DNA from: JACCTU01 sp963798985
GTDB taxonomy: Bacteria; Actinomycetota; Thermoleophilia; Gaiellales; Gaiellaceae
Direction: 5' to 3'
NCBI GenBank assembly: GCA_963798985.1
Contig: CAWCVL010000007.1
Location: 248,001 to 312,000 of the forward strand
DNA: 64,000 nt
This document shows, piece by piece, positions 1 through 10,013 of the stretch; position 1 is the first letter of the stretch; every line of letters starts with the position of its first letter. The notes beneath the pieces are model-generated. The model saw only the letters and a program-made list of their open reading frames with translations. It searched no databases and was not told the origin of the DNA. The translations under genes and the position numbers were made by a program.

Positions 1-659
1 TTCGACGACGCCGCGCTCGACCAGGCGGTCGAGGGGATCGTCAACGGCATCTACTTCAACCAGGGCCACGTCTGCTGCGCCGGCTCGCGGCTGCTCGTGC
101 AGGAGTCGATCTACGAGCCGCTGGTCGACGAAGCTCAAGCGCCGGCTGGCGACGCTGCGCGTCGGCGATCCGCTCGACAAGAACACCGACGTCGGCGCGA
201 TCAACTCGAAGCAGCAGCTCGACAAGATCCGCGAGCTCGTCGCGGCCGGCGAGGAGGAGGGCGCCGAGATCTACCAGCCGCCGTGCCGCCTGCCGGAGCA
301 GGGCTACTGGTTCGCGCCGACCGTCTTCACGAACGTCGCGCAGAGCTACCGGATCGCGCAGGAGGAGATCTTCGGCCCGGTGCTGTCGGTGCTCACGTTC
401 CGCACGCCGGAGGAGGCGGTCGAGAAGGCGAACAACACGCCGTACGGGCTCTCGGCGCGGGCGTCTGGACGGAGAAGGGCTCGCGCATCCTCTGGATGGC
501 GCAGCGGCTGCGCGCCGGCGTCGTCTGGGCGAACACGTACAACCGGTTCGACCCGACGTCGCCGTTCGGCGGCTACAAGGAGTCGGCTTCGGCCGCGAGG
601 GCGGCCTGCACGGGCTCGAGCCGTACCTGAGGTTCGACTCGGAGGCGTTCGATGGCTGA
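1..659 (+). CDS. NAD(P)-dependent aldehyde dehydrogenase, C-terminal part, frameshifted
   Basis: C-terminal half of an aldehyde dehydrogenase; the N-terminus lies upstream of the window. The catalytic cysteine motif GHVCCAGSR is at about residues 23-31, followed by the EEIFGPVLSV cofactor-contact motif and the C-terminal SPFGGYKES motif. These appear in different frames: breaks near 133, 462 and 590 must be repaired to reach the TGA at 657-659. The next gene starts at 652, overlapping this stop. That neighbour is a second, shorter ALDH domain without a catalytic cysteine, so the pair resembles a split ALDH16. Oxidation of an aldehyde with NAD(P) is expected; the substrate is unknown. The breaks look like sequence errors, since the repaired protein is well conserved. 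Confidence 0.85.
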   Translation, partial: RRRRARPGGRGDRQRHLLQPGPRLLRRLAAARAGVDLRAAGRRSSSAGWRRCASAIRSTRTPTSARSTRSSSSTRSASSSRPARRRAPRSTSRRAACRSRATGSRRPSSRTSRRATGSRRRRSSARCCRCSRSARRRRRSRRRTTRRTGSRRGRLDGEGLAHPLDGAAAARRRRLGEHVQPVRPDVAVRRLQGVGFGREGGLHGLEPYLRFDSEAFDG

Positions 660-1456
660 CCGCCTGCCCGTCAGGAAGACGTACAAGCTCTACATCGGCG
701 GCGCGTTCCCGCGCTCCGAGTCCGGGCGCACGTACGAGGCCGAGGGGCAGAACGTCGCGCGCGCCTCGCGCAAGGACGTGCGCGACGCGGTCCGGGCCGC
801 GCGCGGCGGCGTTCCCGAAGTGGGCGGCGATGACCGCGTACAACCGCGGCCAGGTGCTCTACCGCGTCGCGGAGATGCTGGAGGCGCGCGCGCGACGAGC
901 TCGCCGCGGTGCGCTCGGGCAAGACGGAGGTCGACGCGCGCGATCGACCGCGTCGTCTGGTACGCGGGCTGGGCCGACAAGCTCGCGCAGGTGCTCGGCG
1001 GCTCGAACCCCGTCGCCGGCCCGTACTTCAACTTCACCGTGCCCGAGCCGACCGGCGTCGTCGGCGTCCTCGCGCCCGACGAGCCGGCGCTCGCCGGGCT
1101 CGTCTCGCGGCTCGCGCCCGTGCTCGTCGGCGGCAACGCGGTCGTCGCGGTCGCCTCGGAGACGCATCCGCTCGCGGCGATCGAGCTCGCGGAGGTGCTC
1201 GCGACCTCCGACGTGCCCGGCGGCGTCGTCAACATCCTCACCGGCTACCGCGACGAGCTCGCGCCCGTGCTCGCCGGCGCACATGGACGTCAACGCGATC
1301 GACCTGACCGGCGCCGACGGCGAGCTCGCCGAGCTCGAGCGGCTCGCCGCCGAGAACGTCAAGCGCGTCGTGCGCGGCGCAGCCGACGGCCAGAGCCCGT
1401 GGGAGATCGCCGACTTCCTCGAGCTGAAGACCGTCTGGCACCCGATCGGGCGCTAG
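652..1456 (+). CDS. Truncated, non-catalytic aldehyde dehydrogenase-like protein (ALDH16 C-domain-like), frameshifted
   Basis: About 268 residues after repair. It begins MADRLPVRKTYKLYIGG, like an ALDH N-terminus, runs through a dinucleotide-binding region (PEPTGVVGVLAPD, VPGGVVNILTG) and ends ELKTVWHPIGR. It stops before the region that would hold the catalytic Glu and Cys, so it should be inactive alone. Frame breaks lie near 800, 895, 940 and 1280. In ALDH16 proteins a catalytic ALDH is followed by a second truncated ALDH domain. Here the two are adjacent genes overlapping by 8 bp, suggesting a complex. The truncation looks natural because the C-terminus is smooth and ends at a normal stop. 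Confidence 0.75.
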
Positions 1457-1459
1457 CTG

Positions 1460-2069
1460 CGCAGAGCAGCCGTGCGGCGGCGGCGGGAGTGCGCGGCCTG
1501 CGCTCGCTGCGGCGCGGAGCCGCTCCGGTCACGTCGACCCCGCCCATCAGCGACCACGCCTTGACCCGGATGAGCGGCGCCCGTCGGCCGACGCCGGTCT
1601 CGGGACGCGGTTGCTGTTGCCGCCCATCGAGCGCGAAGCCGGTAGACGCTCCACGCGCGCGCCTTCCGGCACCCAGATCGTCGAGCCGCCCATGACCGCG
1701 ATCGCCGTCACGGTCGCCTCGCCGTCGGGGAAGCTCGCCGCGCGGAGGTCGAGGTCGCTGCCGCCCATCGACGTCGACGATCATCGTCTCGTCGTCGGCG
1801 ACGTCCTCGGCGCCGCTCGTTGCCGCCCATCACCGAGACGAGCCAGCGCACGCTTGCCGCGGCTTCGCCCGCGGCGCGGGCGCCTCCGGGAGATCGGCTG
1901 TCAGCACGTCGAGCTCCTCGTGCGTGCGAGCCTCGTAGGCGCGGTCCATCCGCTCGACGAACTCCTCGTAGCGTCAGGCGGCCGACGGCGTGGTGCTCGC
2001 CGAGCGTCCGGACGCCGGCTCGCGCTCGGCGTCGGAGATCCGGAGCGGCCGGACGCGTTCGCCCGCCAT
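1460..2069 (-). CDS. DUF1707 and LiaF-like C-terminal domain protein, frameshifted
   Basis: Translating the minus strand from the ATG at 2069 gives MAGERVRPLRISDAERE. After repair follow a DUF1707-type stretch (GRLTL, EEFVERMDRAYEARTHEELDVL, ADLPEA) and then repeated VMGG/LMGG turns (SVMGGNER, AVMGGSTIW, SLMGGVDV) typical of LiaF / cell-wall-active-antibiotics-response domains. At least four frame breaks are needed and the true stop is uncertain (about 1453-1480). Actinobacterial proteins of this type are small and soluble or membrane-associated, linked by family to envelope stress sensing; the specific role is unknown. It converges on the ALDH pair and is divergent from the TrpC-like gene at 2130. 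Confidence 0.6.
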
Positions 2070-2129
2070 GCGGGCGAGTCTGCCGATCGCCGAGAGCGTC
2101 TCGCAACGCGCGGTTAGCATCCCCCGCGC

Positions 2130-2726
2130 ATGAACGAGCGAGGCACACGCCGGCTCAGCCAGGCGATCTCCGAGGGCGACGGCATCTCGCTGCTCGTCGA
2201 GGTCGGCGACGCCGAGGCGCCGCGCGCGGCCGAGAGCGGGCGCCGAGGAATCGTCGTGCCGCGGCCGGCGCCCGGCGGTGCGCGAGGCGACCGAGCTGCC
2301 GATCCTCTGGTGCGCCGACGGCCCGAGGCCGCCGACGCCGCCGGCGCCGACGCCTGCCTGCTCGTCGCTCGACGGCTACGGCGAGGACTGGGAGCGGCTC
2401 GCGGACGACCACGCACGCGGCGCTCGACGCTCGGGCTCGACAGCGTCGTCGAGGTGCGCGACGAGGAGGAGCTGCAGGCGCGCTCGAGCACGTCGACCCG
2501 GAGATCTTCCTGCTCGGCGGCGAGTCGCGCGACCGACGAGGCACGCGCTCGAGCACGTGCTCGAGCCTGCTGCCGGACGTGCCGGCCGGCAAGCTCGCGA
2601 TCGCCGAGCTGCCCGGACGCGACGCGCGACGAGGTCGACGAGCTCGAGCGCGCGGGCGTCGACGCGGTCGTCGTCGGCGCGAGCGACGTCGCCGAGCTCG
2701 TCGGTGAGACGCCTCCCGCGGTCTGA
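2130..2726 (+). CDS. Indole-3-glycerol-phosphate-synthase-like TIM-barrel protein, degenerate and frameshifted
   Basis: Starts MNERGTRRLSQAISEGDGIS. After repair of several frame breaks the middle and C-terminal thirds follow the TrpC barrel: a VVEVRDEEELQ strand (TrpC VEVHDEEEL), LLPDVPAGKLAIAEL (VAESG region) and ERAGVDAVVVGASDVAE (phosphate-binding GVDAVLVGESLM region). The TrpC KDF catalytic lysine motif is absent (ILWCADGP at that place) and the NNR motif is not seen, so indole-glycerol-phosphate synthesis is doubtful. There are no other trp genes nearby. A -10-like TAGCAT at 2115-2120 ends 9 nt before the ATG with no Shine-Dalgarno, suggesting a leaderless mRNA. Confidence 0.6.
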   Translation: MNERGTRRLSQAISEGDGISLLVEVGDAEAPRAAESGRRGIVVPRPAPGGARGDRAADPLVRRRPEAADAAGADACLLVARRLRRGLGAARGRPRTRRSTLGLDSVVEVRDEEELQARSSTSTRRSSCSAASRATDEARARARARACCRTCRPASSRSPSCPDATRDEVDELERAGVDAVVVGASDVAELVGETPPAV

Positions 2727-4076
2727 GCCCGAGTCCCGCTGGGCGCGGCTCGCCGACGATCCTCGCGCTCGTCCTGGTCGGCGCGGCGCGCTCCGGCTCG
2801 TCGGCATGCGCTACGGGCTGCCCGCTGCCGGCTGCTGAACCCGGACGAGGAGATCATCGTCCCGCGCGCGTGGGCGATCACGCACGGCGGCGGCCTCGAC
2901 CCGGGCCGTGGTTCGACTAGCCGAGCCTGCTCTTCTACGTGCTGGCGCCCGTTCCAGGCGCTGGCAGGACGCGCCTCGTACCTCGCCGCGCGCGCTCGTC
3001 GCGTCGCTGATCGGCCTCGCGGGCGTCGCGGCGGCGTGGTGGCTCGGCGAGCGGGCGTACGGCGCCGCTCGCCGGCGGCGTGGCCGCGGCCGCGACCGCG
3101 GTCGCGACCGTGCACGTCGCGTACTCGCGCATGGCGGTGACCGACGTGCTGCTGACGACGCTCGTCACGGTCGCGCTCGCGCTCGCTGTCACGGGCCGGC
3201 TCGAGTTGGCCGGCCTCGCGGTCGGCGCTCGCCGACGCGGCGAAGTAGCCGGGCGTCGCTCGCTGGCCGTCCGCTCGCTCGTCGCGGGCTGGGGCCAGTG
3301 GCGCCGTCTCGCGTCGCGCCGGCGGCTCGCCGCTCGCCGCGTTCGTCGCTCACGAGCCCGTTCGTCGTCTTCCACGCGGGCGAGGCGTGGGACGGACGTC
3401 TCGCGCGTGCAGCGGCTCGGCGCCGAGACGGCTGGCTCGGCTTCGAGCGACGACCGTTCGACGCCGGTCGCGTTCCTCGACCGGCTGTGGGAGGCGCTCG
3501 GCCCGGCGCTCGTCGTCGCGCTGGTCGGGCTCGCCGTCGGCGCTCGCGCGCCGCGACCGCGCCGACCTCGTGCTCGCGCTCGTTCGTCGCGTCTACTTCG
3601 TCGCGCTGCTGCCGCTCGATGCGCACTTCGACCGCTACGTGCTGCCGCTCGTCCCGGTGCTCGGCGTGCTCGCGGGCCGGTTCCGCTCGCTCGCGCCGCG
3701 TGACGCTCGCTGCTCCTCGTCGTGCCCGCTCGCCTGGACGTCGCGCGACAACGCGGCGAGCTGACGGAGGACCGACACGCGGTCGTCGCGGACGCTGGCT
3801 CGACGCACGTCCGGCGGGACCGTCGGCTGACCGCTCGCGACGGCGTGCTCGAGTGTGCCGCTGGACCGTCCGGCCGATCCCGACCGCGACGTCGCCCGGC
3901 TGCGCTCCCGCGGCGTCGCTACGTCTCGTCACCGGCGCGGTCGCCGACCGGGTGCGCGGCGCGCGACGCTACCCGCGGGAGGCGCGCTTCTACGACGAGC
4001 TCGACGTCGGCCCGGCGGGTTCTGCGCGTCGACCCGGCGGTGACTCGCGGCCCGTGGGTGGCGTGTACCGCTGTAA
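2727..4076 (+). CDS. GT-C (dolichyl-P-mannose mannosyltransferase / ArnT-like) membrane glycosyltransferase, heavily frameshifted
   Basis: Follows directly on the TrpC-like gene. Fragments in all three frames assemble into a polytopic protein: AALRLVGMRYGLP, then LNPDEEIIVPRAWAIT (acidic first-loop motif of GT39/PMT-like enzymes), DYPSLLFYVLAPF, several hydrophobic helices around 3000-3330 and 3480-3740, and DAHFDRYVLPLVPVLGVLAG near 3620-3680. The soluble C-terminus probably ends at the TAA at 4074-4076. At least seven indels are needed. Family members transfer a sugar from a polyprenyl-phosphate donor on the outer face of the membrane; the acceptor is unknown. The exact start is not resolvable. 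Confidence 0.6.
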
Positions 4077-4106
4077 CCGTCGGCCGATCGGGCCGAGCGC
4101 GGACGC

Positions 4107-5745
4107 GTGCCCGCGATCGGCGTCGCGGTCTTCGTCTCCGGCGCGGTGCTGCTCGGCCTGGAGATCGCCTCGAGCCGCGTGCTCGCGCCGTTCTTCGGCA
4201 ACTCGCTCTACGTCTGGGGCGCGCTGATCGGCGTCGTGCTCGCCGGGCTCTCGATCGGCTACTGGTGGGGCGCTCGCCGACCGGATGCCGACGCCGGGCT
4301 GCTGCTCGGCGTGATGGCGCTCGGCGCGCTGCTCGTGCTCGCGATCCCGTCGTGGACGAGCCGGTGCTGGAGCGGTCGTCGACTGGGATCCCGGCGCCGC
4401 GGCTGAACCCGCTCGTCGCCGCGATCGTGCTCTTCGGCCTGCCGAGCGTCGTCCTCGCCGCGGTGACGCCGATCGCCGTGCGGCTCGCGCGCGCTCGCTC
4501 GCGACGCTCGGCCGCACGGCCGGCCGCCTCTTCGCGATCTCGACCGCCGGGAGCATCGCCGGCACGTTCGCGACGGCGTTCGTGCTGATCCCCGAGCTCG
4601 GCACGGACCAGCTGCTCGCGCTCGGCGCCGCCGTGCTGCTCGCGCGGCGCCGCGCTCGTCGCGCTCGTCGCAGCGGCTCTGGTCGCCGGGCGTCGCGCGT
4701 CGCCGCGCGCTCGCGGCCGCCGCGCGTCTGCGCGTCGTCCGCTGGCGCCGGAGCAGGGCGGGACGGCTCGACGGCGCCGCCGCGCAGAACTAGTCGCCGC
4801 GTCTACCGCCTGCGCGGCGAGCGAGGGAGCGTCGGCGCGGCGACGCCGACTACGCCGCCGAGGGCTTCGACGTCGTCTACCGCAAGGACACGCACTACCA
4901 CCGGCATCGCGGTCGTCGAGGACGAGCGACACCGCTACCTCCGCTTCGACAGCTCGTTCCAGAGCGCGATGTGCCTCGACGAGCCGTTCGTGACGCGCGT
5001 TCGAGTACACCGACTACTTCTGCTCGCGCTCGCGTACAGCCCGGAGGCGCGAAACGTGCTCTTCGTCGGGCTCGGAGGCGGCTCGGCGCCGAAGCGCATC
5101 TGGCGCGACTTCCCGGACGCTCGCAGCTCCAGGTCGGTCGAGCTCGACCCCGAGGTCGTCGACGTCGCGTACCGCTGCTTCGCGCTCCCGCGGGAGCCCG
5201 CGGCTCGAGGTCGAGGTCGAGGACGGGCGCCGGTACCTCGCAGACGACGACGAGCGCTGGGACGTGATCGTGCTCGACGCGTACTACTCGGACTCGATCC
5301 CGTTCCACCTGACGACGCAGGAGTTCCTCGAGCTCGTGCGCACCCGGCTCGCGCCCGGCGGGGTCGTCGTCGCGAACATGATCGGCGCGGTCGCGAGGCG
5401 CCGCACTCGAAGCTCTTCCGCTCGCTGCTACCGCACGTACCGCACGGTCTTCCCGACCGTGCGCGTGCACCCGGTTCGACGGCCAGGGCGACGCGAGTCG
5501 AGATCCGCAACATCATCGTCGTCGCGACCGAGGGCGCCGCGCCGCCAAGGCGTTCCTCCCGGAGCGCTGGGCGGACGTGCGCGGGCGAGCGCCCGCAGGC
5601 GCCCGACCTCGACGCGCGCGATCCGCGGCCGGTACGAGAAGCTCGATCCCGACGCGGACGTGCCGGTCCTGACGGACGACTACGCCCCGACCGACGCGCT
5701 GCTCTGCTCGTCGAGCTGATTCGTCCGGCTGCTGCCGCTAGCCGA
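4107..5745 (+). CDS. Membrane-anchored spermidine/spermine synthase-like protein, frameshifted
   Basis: A GTG at 4107 opens VPAIGVAVFVSGAVLLGLEI, a polytopic N-terminal half (LEIASSRVLAPFFGNS, then several helices to about 4720). A SpeE-like Rossmann methyltransferase-fold domain follows: FDSSFQSAMCLDEP, NVLFVGLGGGSAPKR (nucleotide loop), VELDPEVVDVAY, DVIVLDAYYSDSIPFHL and a C-terminal DDYAPTDALL. This fused form (membrane domain plus polyamine-synthase domain) is widespread in bacteria; the product is not established, and aminopropyl transfer is inferred from fold only. Multiple indels interrupt the frame and the stop is uncertain, close to the convergent pfk gene. Confidence 0.65.
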
Positions 5746-5754
5746 CGCGACGGC

Positions 5755-6800
<1,046 letters not shown>

Positions 6801-8221
6801 CGCCACGACGGCCAAGACTGAACCGCGACGACTGCGCGCCGCGCTCGTGCGGCCGGTGCTGACGCCGACGTGGAGCGCAGATCGTGCATCGACGCGTATT
6901 GACGTGCTCGCCGGCGGGGCGCACCGATGGACGGAGTATGGCGACGACGAGCGACGGCTGCCGCCAGCGCCAGACCATCGACGCGCGTTCGCGCCGCACC
7001 GCGACGCCAGCGTCGACCGAACGCTCTCAGCTCGGCGTCGTAGCCGAGCTCCGCGACGGCTCGAGGCGAGAGCAGGAGCTGCCCGAGGATCGGTGCGCGC
7101 CGATCAGCGAGGTCGGTGCGGCTCCGGCACGATGCGGCTGTCGCCTCGGCAGACGCCTCGAGCGCGAGCTCGTAGCTCGAGCGATGTTCGAACCAGGCGG
7201 AGCTGAGCGCTGTCCGATCGGACAGCGCCTCGCCGAGCCGGTCAGCGCACCGCGACATCCGAGCACCGGCGTGCGCTCGAAGACCCCGATCGGAGACGCG
7301 GTTTCTCCGAGTCGACGCGCTCGGCTAGATCCGACGGCTAGTCCGGCGCGTGGAACACGCCAGTAGCGCTGCACGAGGCACGCGATGCTCCGTCGAGGTC
7401 GACGTCCCGATCGCTCGACGCGCGAGCCAGCTCCGCGATTCGCGCGCCCCAGGGAACGACGAGGACGAACGACCTCGTCGCGCGCGATACACGCCCGTGC
7501 GACGACGAGTGCGTATCGCGCCTCCTGCGGATAGAGCGCTCGACGGAGTGTCATGGTCGCAGACACCGACTGCGAAGGCAGTCGGCACGTCGGATCGCCG
7601 TAGCCGCTCTGTTGCCGCGGCCGTGTCCAGATGCGCCGCATCCTCGACAATCGGCGTCTCGTCCCGCTGCGACGATGGGATGTCGAGTCGAGCGCCGCCT
7701 GCGCAGGCTCAGGCTCGCGTCGAAGCTGCCGCCGATCGATGTTCGGACCGCGTACTCGCCGGGTACTCCCGGGCGGCTTCCCTGGCCGAACGACGGCTGC
7801 CGGCATGCGCGGTGCATGCGCCGAACGGACGGCGCCTGACCGCCAGACGTCGTCGACCGTGTCGCGCGCTGAATCAAGCCGAGGAACCGTGCTGATCGAC
7901 GCGGCGAGGACGGTCTCCGCCCGGCAAGGCGGCGTCTCGTCGATTGCTTCGGTCGTACGGTGCTCGCCCTCGAGTCGGACGTCGGCGTTCGAGACGGAGT
8001 CCGGGTTCGCGCCGGCGTAGATCCGACGACAGCCGATGCCGACGGAGCTGCTCGGGCACGTCGCAGGCGCCGCAGGCTGCCGATCCGCCGCGCCGACTCC
8101 GTGCACCGCGAAGGCGAGCGTTGCGCCGCTCGCTGCACAGGTCGAGACGCGCATGAGCGCACGTGCGACTTGATGCGGTCCGGCAGCGCGCCGGCTATAA
8201 CGGCCGCAGTGAGCTCGAGCA
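6801..8221. other. 1.4-kb stretch with no recognised gene
   Basis: Between the pfk start and tRNA-Leu I find no recognisable protein. Open frames exist on both strands (for example minus 8262-7027 and minus 7258-6755), but none gives a known motif, a credible start or consistent residue use. The minus strand around 6960-7250 (LGEALSDRTALSSAWFEH, LLLSPRAVAELGYDAEL) reads more like real protein than the rest. It may be the end of a gene destroyed by indels like those in neighbouring genes. No repeats or integrase remnants were seen next to the tRNA. Confidence 0.4.
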
Positions 8222-8305
8222 TGCCGAAGGTGGGAATCGAACCCACACGGCCCGAGGGCCACCGGATTTTGAGTCCGGCGCGTCTACCAATTCCGCCACT
8301 TCGGC
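8222..8305 (-). tRNA. tRNA-Leu(CAA)
   Basis: Read on the minus strand from 8305: acceptor GCCGAAG pairs with CTTCGGC at 8229-8223, with discriminator A at 8222. D-arm GCGG-AATTGGTAGA, anticodon stem CCGGA/TCCGG with loop CTCAAAA (anticodon CAA), a long variable arm typical of class II tRNA-Leu, and T-arm GTGGG-TTCGATT-CCCAC. CCA is not encoded. Confidence 0.97.
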
Positions 8306-8454
8306 TAGTCAGCATGGTATGCGGCGCTTGGCCGCCGGAGCCGGGCTTTGCCCGGCGGGAGGCACGTTGCGGCAAGAGAAACAAGTCGGTTGTCGGCCGC
8401 CGATGACGGCTCAGCTGACAGCCGGGTCGCGACGCCGGTCGCAAGGAGGGGGCT

Positions 8455-8481
8455 CACGGGGGAACCAGGGGTTCCCCCGTG
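8455..8481 (+). terminator. 12-bp perfect hairpin upstream of livK
   Basis: CACGGGGGAACC (8455-8466), loop AGG, GGTTCCCCCGTG (8470-8481), followed by TTAAC. It lies before the livK promoter, so it may insulate livK from upstream transcription. The T-run is weak. Confidence 0.5.
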
Positions 8482-8511
8482 TTAACGCAGTGTTGAACCG
8501 ACGGCTCCGAC

Positions 8512-8541
8512 TTGCATCCGGCCCGGCGGGCCACGGATACT
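8512..8541 (+). promoter_or_regulatory. Sigma70-type promoter of the liv operon
   Basis: TTGCAT (8512-8517), 18-bp spacer, GATACT (8536-8541). The predicted start near 8548 leaves a leader of about 40 nt that carries a strong Shine-Dalgarno before the TTG at 8590. Confidence 0.55.
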
Positions 8542-8549
8542 GCCCCCTC

Positions 8550-8563
8550 TGTACGCGCGTACA
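8550..8563. promoter_or_regulatory. 14-bp perfect palindrome at the livK transcription start
   Basis: TGTACGCGCGTACA reads identically on both strands. It begins about 9 bp after the predicted -10, where a bound repressor would block initiation. The binding protein is unknown. Confidence 0.4.
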
Positions 8564-8589
8564 TCCGATCTGCAGACGGAGGAGGAGCA

Positions 8590-9942
8590 TTGAGAAAGCG
8601 CAGTTTGCTTGCGCTCTTCGGGTTGCTCGTGGCGTCCCTCGCCCTCATGGCGGCGGGCTGCGGCGGCGACGACGAGGGGGACGGAGGCGCTGGCGGTGCG
8701 ATTACGGCGCTGCCGTCGTCATCCTGCACCGGCATCGAGTACAAGGGCGAAGGCGATCCTGACTATCTGCTCGTCTCGGACTTCCCGCTTCAAGGGTCGA
8801 GCCGGACGCAGACCATCCAGATCGTCGGAGCGATTCGGTTCCTGCTCGACAAGCAGGGCTGGAAGGCCGGCGACCACAACATCGCCTACCAGTCGTGCGA
8901 CGACGCGACGGCCCAGGCCGCGAAGTGGGACTCGGGCAAGTGCTCGCAGAACGCGAACGCCTATGCCGGAAACGACGAGGTGATCGGCGTGATCGGCACG
9001 TTCAACTCGGGCTGCGCCGCGATCGAGATCCCGGTGCTCAACCAGGCGGCGAACGGCGGCATCGGGATGATCTCCCCTGCCAACACGTTCGTCTGTCTGA
9101 CCGAGGGCGGGCCCGGGTGCGAGGACACCGAGCCGGACAAGTACTACCCGACCGGCAATCGCAACTACACCCGCGTCGTCCCGCATGACGCGTATCAGGG
9201 CGCTGCCATGGCCGAGTTCATGCAGGCCCAGGGCATCAAGAAGGTCTACGTCCTGAACGACAAGGAGGCCTACGGCCTCGGCGTCGCGACGAACTTCCGG
9301 AACGCTGCTGAGCACCTCGGCATCGAGATCGCCGGGTTCGAGGCGTGGGATCCGAAGGCCTCGTCCTACGAGGGCCTCTTCCGCAAGATCGGTGGAACGG
9401 GCGCCGACGCGGTGTTCCTCGGCGGACTCATCGACGAGAACGGCGCCAAGGTGATCAAGGACAAGGTCGCCACGCTCGGGCCGAACGACGGCAAGGTCAA
9501 GCTGTTCGCCCCGGACGGCTTCACGACGCAGCAGACGATCGACGAGGCCGGCAGCGCCGCCGCCGGGATGTTCATGTCGATCGCGGGCGTGCCGATCGAC
9601 GAGTTCGCGGGCGCGGGCGCGGAGTTCGCGGCCGAGTTCGGGCCGACTCTCGGAGGCAGGCCGATCGACCCGTACGCGATCTACGGCGCGCAGGCCGCTC
9701 GGGTCATGCTCGACGCGATCGCTGCGTCGGACGGCTCCAGGGCGAGCGTGATCGAGCAGCTGTTCAACACCAAGGTGACGGACGGCTATCTCGGCTCGTT
9801 CGAGATCAACGAGAACGGCGACCCCGCGGGTGCCGAGGGGGCGGTCGTCGGCTTCACGATCTACAAGGCAACGACGAAGCTGGAGACCGAGACCACGATC
9901 TCGCCGAAGCCCGAGAACGTGGAAGCGGCCAGGGGATCCTGA
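8590..9942 (+). CDS. livK: Branched-chain amino-acid ABC transporter substrate-binding lipoprotein
   Basis: The TTG at 8590 is chosen because GGAGGAGG lies just upstream (8578-8586) and the resulting N-terminus is a lipoprotein signal: LRKRSLLALFGLL..ALMAAGC, lipobox Cys at residue 24. The mature protein is a type I periplasmic-binding fold of about 425 residues (GVIGTFNSGCAAIEIPVLN, ISPANTFVCL, KVYVLNDKEAYGLGVATNF, GADAVFLGG). It captures branched-chain amino acids or related amides outside the membrane and delivers them to LivHMGF, encoded immediately downstream in the same direction. Several Cys pairs suggest disulfides. The exact ligand cannot be read from sequence. Confidence 0.93.
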   Translation: MRKRSLLALFGLLVASLALMAAGCGGDDEGDGGAGGAITALPSSSCTGIEYKGEGDPDYLLVSDFPLQGSSRTQTIQIVGAIRFLLDKQGWKAGDHNIAYQSCDDATAQAAKWDSGKCSQNANAYAGNDEVIGVIGTFNSGCAAIEIPVLNQAANGGIGMISPANTFVCLTEGGPGCEDTEPDKYYPTGNRNYTRVVPHDAYQGAAMAEFMQAQGIKKVYVLNDKEAYGLGVATNFRNAAEHLGIEIAGFEAWDPKASSYEGLFRKIGGTGADAVFLGGLIDENGAKVIKDKVATLGPNDGKVKLFAPDGFTTQQTIDEAGSAAAGMFMSIAGVPIDEFAGAGAEFAAEFGPTLGGRPIDPYAIYGAQAARVMLDAIAASDGSRASVIEQLFNTKVTDGYLGSFEINENGDPAGAEGAVVGFTIYKATTKLETETTISPKPENVEAARGS

Positions 9943-9960
9943 TCCGCAAGTAACGCCTTG

Positions 9961-9989
9961 AAGGGGGAGGGCCTCGCGCCCTCCCCCTT
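9961..9989 (+). terminator. Hairpin between livK and livH
   Basis: AAGGGGGAGGGC (9961-9972), loop CTCGC, GCCCTCCCCCTT (9978-9989): a perfect 12-bp stem with little T-run after it. It may be a partial terminator or an mRNA stabiliser raising binding-protein output above that of the membrane components. Confidence 0.65.
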
Positions 9990-10013
9990 CACGGTTTAGG
10001 GTCTCGCACACAC

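Noticed and set aside
652..1456. Second ALDH as a truncated pseudogene
   Set aside because: Its end matches the non-catalytic ALDH16 C-domain and its partner position is as expected, so the truncation is probably natural; the frame breaks are shared with all neighbours.
7027..8262. 411-codon minus-strand frame next to tRNA-Leu
   Set aside because: It runs into the tRNA gene, has no recognisable motif and no credible start; reported only as an unexplained stretch.
6801..8305. Integrated element at tRNA-Leu
   Set aside because: No integrase, no direct repeat of the tRNA end and no phage genes were seen.
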